64,000 bases of DNA, taken from NCBI RefSeq assembly GCF_964204645.1, contig NC_134029.1:16138450-16202449 (forward strand), written 5' to 3'. The notes under the pieces were generated by a model. It saw nothing but the letters and a program-made list of their open reading frames with translations, searched no databases and was not told where the DNA came from. The stretch comes from Tubulanus polymorphus (taxonomy: Eukaryota; Nemertea; Palaeonemertea; Tubulaniformes; Tubulanidae). Positions 58,720-64,000 of the stretch are shown here, one piece after another. Every line of letters starts with the position of its first letter. The first letter of the stretch is position 1. The translations under genes were made by a program, and so were the position numbers.

Positions 58720-59633
58720 ATTCTACAAAAAACTGTTTTTGGCGGGAAAATTCTTAGCTCTTGCGAGCTAATGTGATTGGCTGTTTTTTGGATGTAAGGG
58801 GAATTCCGGCGGTATTGAAATAATTATGGGAAAGCCATAGAATGGCGAACGTTTCATTGGACTAGGTGCCGTAATCGTGCGAATTTCAAATGCTTATTGC
58901 TGGTGAGAATGTAATTAGTTCACATATCCGCCATAGGTATCGTTTCATTTTAATAACCGCTGATTGTTTTGATTGACATTGAAGTGTAAGCGAACATTCA
59001 CTTACACAAGGCCTCCATGTGCGTGCGTAGTACTAATCATTAGACTGCACACACAAACACACACGCTCGTACAGTACACTATTTTAGGGGTAATATACAA
59101 CATAAAACCAGCCACAAACCAAAGAAATTTAAAGTGGGGAAACATAGGAATACTAAAATATAGCTAAATACGTATATTTTATATAGTAATACTGTAATAA
59201 CGCTGCTGGACCACTCTGCTTGCTGGCGCGTGCAGGTTTGACATTTCATCAGCAGAAGATGAGCGCTGTGTTTTCTGTTTGATAGAGTTTATAATAAATC
59301 GTAATTTCTTGTGACCTGAAAATACTAAGCAGCAAACTATAGGTATAGGTATAAGTCAAGGTCTGAATATTGTAGAATATTGCTGAATATTCAGCCACCC
59401 TCTGATATGTGACATCATATGAATTTTAGTTGAATATTTTTTCATATTGTGAAAAATATTTTTTTGAAAATATAAAATAGTTTCCCTGCTGCGCCTACCC
59501 TACGAAATTTGGGACGTGGACTGTAAACAAATGTATATCTTTGGTTTTATTTGACTACAAAATAATTCTTTAAGAAAGATAAATACAATAGTTAAACTTG
59601 TAGAACTTTGAAGTCACGAATTAGAAAGATTTT
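58720..59633 (+). repeat. Dispersed repeat X, copy 2 (left part)
   Basis: Matches 21378-22290. It begins about 20 bp after the last NARS2 exon seen. The right part (61716-61800) lies beyond the 2.1 kb insertion. Confidence 0.85.
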
Positions 59634-61715
59634 TAGCAGCAGCTCTGCTGCCGACAGCCCCGCAGAACTGTATATTGCACTGGCTTTGCACTATGCTATC
59701 AGCGAAATTTCGCTAAGCTGCTGTTAAAACATCTGAGAGAAATTTAATTTCAAACGCGCATTATCATCTTTAACTCTTTCAATCCCACTACTGTATGGCA
59801 TACGGTACAAATTGACCAGCTAGCATACCCGTACCGTATGTGATACGGTATCACTTAAACCTTCTTCTAGAAGGGCATATCTATCAGTATCAGCCAGTGC
59901 TGCCATCTGCATAAAATCAAAGATGGCAACAGCCATGAAAAAAACAATTTGGCTGGATGAAAAGGTTCAGCAGCTCGTATATGATGCTGACAGTGATGCT
60001 GGTGACTTGGAATTTGGTAGTGAACAAATTGAGAGTGACAACGAATATGACAGCAGCAGTGCAGATGATGTGAATTAGTCAGAAAGTAGGTTTATAGTGC
60101 CAGCAATGATTTTGATGATGAAAATGAAATCAGTGACAATTTTTTTAGACCCTGTTGATACAGTTGTCATGGCAACGGACACCAATAACAATAATGAAGA
60201 ACCAGAAACTGTCCATCTTCAAGGTCACATATATTCAAATCATTTGTCTTATTTGTAAGCCCAATGGTTATCAACACCATGGTATACAACGTATCAGTGT
60301 CAAATACATAGGTAAAAATTTTCGGAGGCCTGAAATTATACCCCAATGAAACCCCTTACATCCGGCCTTCCGACATATCGGTGAAGAAGTTGGTAAATGA
60401 GTGGAAAAATAAATTTTTCTAGTTGTTCTATTGCTTTGAAATTTTTACTACATAAAGTAAGGATATATGGCATACAATTTCAGTTGGAATTGAATAGATC
60501 AGTGCATTTTTCTAGGAGACAGAGCAGTTTATCTGAAGCTTTTTGGTGAATTTTTTTCATGGCGGCCATCTTGGAGTATGTGACCTTGACCTCAAGTTCA
60601 CTTATATCCAAATTATTTATGTCTAAATTGTTGGCCCAAAAGTTATCAACAACATGCTATATAAATTTTCTGTGTCAGATACCTTGGTAACTGTCCTATG
60701 AAGTTTCAAATATAACCCTATAAACCCCTAAATTCCACCCGGTACAGCAGTGGAGACACTATGTGGTATTGAAAGTTTTACTAGTGGTCCTTTAAATCTT
60801 CCGACAAAAGTTTTGCCCCAAGACGATAAGCTGGGTTAATGAGCCGCGATTATGCAATTCTCAAAATTAGCAAAAATTGCAGTCTTTTCACTGGGAGTGG
60901 TTTTACCCTGTAACATGGTGGTTTTTATCCTGTAAATGTACATGTTAAACGTGTAAATGTGATACATGTCGACGCACCTGTGAACAATGAACACGTATCT
61001 AACAGACACATCGGAAACAAACATTGGTTGGGTAGGCCCGACCCTAATGATTGAAGGTAAAATTGCTCAGGTTCCACATGTGGAAGTGAAATCATTCAGC
61101 ATCAGTGTTTTATGCTGTATACGGAGCATGTCTATTTTTTAGTCATTGGGGAAAACCCACTACCACTTTTATATTCATGATGAGTCATGCAGTTACGTGT
61201 GATTTTTACGTGTGTATAATGCTGAGATCGTTTCATTTGACAGTTTTTCATAAAGTTTACTTGGTTCAACTATTAAAATTTCTTTCTTAAATATTAATGC
61301 ACGGACCCCCTGAACATGATGCGTTCCATCACTCTTTAAGGTAATTCCTATCTTTCCAAACGAAGTTTCTGCAATGATCTAATAAAGACCTAGGTGGCAG
61401 ATTCAGACAGGAACACAACACGCACGTGCTCCTGACACAATATATTTTCCTATGCCGTTTTGTAAATACAACGGTAATATTTTTCAGGGCACTTTTTCCA
61501 CCAGACGTCTCAGTACCTAGAAATTGTAAAAAAATTGCACTGAAATTCATATTTTCAAACCCTTGTTTTGTTTGCATGGATACTTAACTTGCCCTTTTCA
61601 ATGTCCGTGGATCCGTTCCTAGATATGCCCTTCTAGCATATTTGAAATATGAATTTGATTGATGGACAGGTCATTTATAATTGAAGCTGCCGCATCAAGC
61701 CCCATGGGGCTCTTG
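59634..61715 (+). mobile_element. Hairpin-ended element inserted in repeat X
   Basis: It starts TA, then GCAGCAG-ct-CTGCTGC, a perfect 7 bp stem. It ends GCCCCATGGGGC-tcttg. Copy 1 of repeat X at 22290 shows the empty site: six T there against four plus two T around this insert, so no target duplication is needed. It carries the piggyBac-like remnant at 59770-60078. Confidence 0.75.
59923..60078 (+). pseudogene. piggyBac-like transposase N-terminal remnant
   Basis: A short frame starts MATAMKKTIWLDEKVQQLVY and then becomes very acidic (DADSDAGDLEFGSEQIESDN), ending at a TAG after 51 codons. Acidic runs of this kind stand at the N-terminus of many piggyBac transposases. Upstream, TTAA followed by ctctttcaatcccactactg (59770) resembles a piggyBac end. 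ctagaagggcatatcta at 59868-59884 has an inverted partner at 61620-61636. The DDE core is absent. The assignment is tentative. Confidence 0.4.
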
Positions 61716-61799
61716 TTCAAGCAATGCCCTTACTCCAAACAACCTCCTTTCAAGGTAAACTACACTTTGCCAATGGGCAATTTATTCTATATTTCCGTC

Positions 61800-62127
61800 G
61801 AGTACTGTACCCTTTCCTATGGTTTTTGCCAATATTTTCTAAATTTGGATTTATCGCCAATGGTTTTTCTATACGACCCGGCCCTGCGGTATTGCATTTA
61901 GCCACCGGCGAAATCCGTCATCTTTTTTCTTGGCGTTCTCGCAGTAGAACGCGTTGGATTTTTTCGCCGTAAAAATCTGGGAATTAGGATATTAGGGAGT
62001 TTTCACTCTCATAACGGTGAGTCCGTTCGGTTTGGGGGTTATCCCTGGTTTCTTTTTTTCCGTGAGAATTTTATTTACAAATATAATTTGATTGAATTGA
62101 ATTGTTTTGATTTGTAACAGGATAATT
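61800..62127 (+). other. Leader of the DIRS-like element
   Basis: It contains ccggcgaaatccgtcatctt and, about 60 bp later, ggattttttcgccgta, a loose inverted pair that could belong to the element terminus. Not resolved. Confidence 0.3.
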
Positions 62128-64000
62128 ATGCCACCCCCTCCTAAGGGTCAGCATCGTGGCGGGGAGGGATGCGGGCATTTGTTTGACGCCTGGGACAACC
62201 ACGATTCATGTGCATCGTGCAGGCGCAAATCCGGTCAAATATGTGCAAGGAGCAATCCTTGCAATATTTGCGTCGTGTGGTCCAAAGACCTTTGGCTTCG
62301 GGCCGATAAGGCTCTTAAACTAAGAGATCGTCGTCGAGTTAGCAGGGATTCGTCGGTTTCGGCCGATGTGCCAACCGACGTTTCTAATCCTGTTTCTTAT
62401 CGTAAAGCGGAGCGGTCGCCGGTCGTTCAGGTACAATCGGCTTCCCAACTCCGTTCACTGGGGAGGAACGCTGGTTCACCGGCATCGGTCTCCGGTCATT
62501 CACCGGTCTCTGGTCGTTCACCGGTTCGGCCGGTTCGGCCGGTTCAGACTACATGTTCGGAACCGAGCGCGCGCCGCGGTAGTCGCGAACGGCCCGCACC
62601 GGTTCGGTCGGGCATCGGTCCGGTTCGGCCACCGGTCCGGTCCAGACGTCGTCCGGTTCAAAACATCCGGTACGTTCATCGTCTGATTCTGATCGTCGCT
62701 CCGGGGATAGAGCTCGCTCTCCCACTAGATTTAGACGCCGTGAGCGTAATAAACGAGCAAGATCTCCTTCTCGCAGATCAAGGTTTGATCGCGAGAGGGA
62801 CTACGATCGTTATTGCCGGAAGTTTCGCCGTCGGTCTTCTCATCGTTCGTCGACGTCGGTTAGCGATGAAAGCGATTCTTCTAGTAGGTCGCGATCCCGT
62901 TCGAGGGACCGTCACCGAAGTCGGCATGATCGTCGGGATACTGGAAAATACCTGACTCAGAAGGATTTCCATGTATTTGAGGAGAAAATTTTAAACTTGT
63001 TATCTTCGTCGCAACAAGTCGCTGCAACTTCTACAACAGGTAAGCCTATTCCTGATTGTCCGGTTAGAAGTTCGCCAGCCCACTCAGTTTTTCGGAATTC
63101 TGACTCTGAATTCCTGGATGCTGCGGTAGGGTCTGATTTCAATGAGGATCCGGTCCCAGAAGCGGCAATTCCTTCTGGGGTCGTTCCTGTCGCAAGCAAT
63201 TGCAGGTTGCCCCAGACGATGGGGGCTTCCCTGGCTCGCAATGTATCTCCGTCCCGTTCAGTTTTATCCGAACCAGCGGGGGACATGCCATTTAGAGCGA
63301 TGATAAGTGAGTTCTTTGTCAAGCACGGGGCAACTCGCGCTGAGCCCACAGCAGCTCCTCTGGTCGGTGAGTCAATGGAAGCTTATCGCCCTCCGGACTC
63401 CGATCTTAACGTTTTACGGGAATCGTCAGCGGTTTCGAGAGAATGGGCTCGATTGGATACGCAATTATGGGGTAAATGTCGGCCAGGAACATTTTCATTT
63501 CCTCCTCCAGAACGGGGTATGAAATCTGGGAAATATTTTAGTTCAACCGATCCACCTATAGGCGCATTTCGCTCGGCGTATTACGCAACTCCAGGTGCTG
63601 TGGATCACAGTCATAACTGCCTGGATGCTGATTATATTTGATCAGCCCGGATACTGTTACAGCACAGTCGGGTATTCGTTTGCCTAAGTCCGGTTTGGTG
63701 GCCATGACGTCAATCCTGGACAATCTTACCAGGGTTGGTTCGTTTCAAGATATGGCACTTAAGGTGTTGACGGGTGAGCTTCGCGAGACTCACGCCGCCG
63801 TTCATGCGGGCTCCGACCCAGAGTCAGTTGCCCTAAAACTGGAGGGAATGGACCGGATTATCCAATCTTTGGCTCGGTCTGTTTCGCATGTAATTCCGTT
63901 GTCGGTTCGGGGTCAGGCTAATCTGGTGTTAGCCTCCCGTCAGTCAGTGATGGACTCCAGTGCCAAAACTCGTCTACCGGATATGGTGTCCAATGCTTTG
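62128..64000 (+). pseudogene. DIRS-like retrotransposon ORF1 (gag-like), cut by window end
   Basis: It starts MPPPPKGQHRGGEGCGHLFD, with Cys/His pairs HDSCASC and NPCNIC, the usual start of DIRS-type gag proteins. A long Ser/Arg/Pro region follows. Near 62600-62690 the reading must change frame to keep the RS domain (SSSRSRSRSRDRHRSRHDRR) and the following KYLTQKDFHVFEEKILNLL. It then runs to about 63630 (FSSTDPPIGAFRSAYYATPG). A second frame change leads into SPDTVTAQSGIRLPKSGLVA, open to 64000. Reverse transcriptase and tyrosine recombinase would lie beyond the window. Confidence 0.75.

Overview
This is a 64 kb piece of an animal genome: spliced genes with GT/AG introns, no operons, and a very high load of BEL/Pao, Helitron, hAT, pogo, LINE and DIRS elements. 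The mix of elements, the relatives of a conserved mitochondrial gene and the very frequent motif taggcctat suggest a marine invertebrate. I cannot name the phylum from the sequence alone.

The only clear host gene is on the + strand. Seven exons (23117-23226, 53166-53286, 53740-53880, 54382-54462, 57206-57312, 57696-57828, 58596-58697) have matching splice sites and phases and join into 265 uninterrupted codons. They encode the OB-fold and the first half of the class II catalytic domain of an organellar-type asparaginyl-tRNA synthetase (NARS2). The first exon and the C-terminal exons were not found. The intron between the first two exons seen is 29.9 kb, and nearly everything between 23.2 and 53.2 kb lies inside it.

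Layout. 1-3.0 kb: a tRNA-derived SINE-like piece, a ~745 bp direct repeat pair and a ~0.65 kb foldback element. 3.9-6.7 kb: an SGNH-hydrolase fragment, a 68 bp tandem repeat and a pogo-like transposase pseudogene with a C-terminal PHD-like finger, all on the - strand. 8.66-12.35 kb: a rearranged BEL/Pao element in which gag, protease and integrase are fused after an internal deletion, placed head-to-head with an RT/RNase H fragment. 12.37-16.8 kb, perhaps to 19.5 kb: an autonomous Helitron (Rep/helicase, - strand). 19.9-23 kb: dispersed repeats.

Inside the giant intron: a hAT/DUF4371-like fragment (23.7-24.05 kb), a LINE RT scrap (24.84-25.1 kb), a 31 bp minisatellite (25.3-26 kb), a hairpin cluster (27.3 kb), a LINE 3' fragment (27.64-28.66 kb) and nested copies of a GCCCACTTGGGA repeat family (28.7-30.75 kb). 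Next comes a multi-exon hAT-type transposase locus on the - strand (43.4-31.8 kb). It is interrupted by a 2.2 kb hairpin-ended insertion (34.0-36.2 kb) and by a recent 6.0 kb BEL/Pao element (36675-42687) with 217 bp LTRs and a CTGGT target duplication. A second GCCCACTTGGGA-family copy (44.7-51.0 kb) is split by a 5.1 kb LINE whose reverse transcriptase carries an exact 312 bp in-frame duplication.

The later NARS2 introns hold another family copy (54.5-55.5 kb), two more 31 bp minisatellite arrays (55.8 and 56.8 kb) and a 175 bp pogo-type MITE (58268-58442). After the last exon seen there is a second copy of the 21.4 kb repeat, itself interrupted by a 2.1 kb hairpin-ended element carrying a piggyBac-like remnant. 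The window ends in ORF1 of a DIRS-like retrotransposon (62128 to the end). Nearly every transposon ORF has stops or frameshifts, so this is a nested transposon graveyard inside and around one housekeeping gene.
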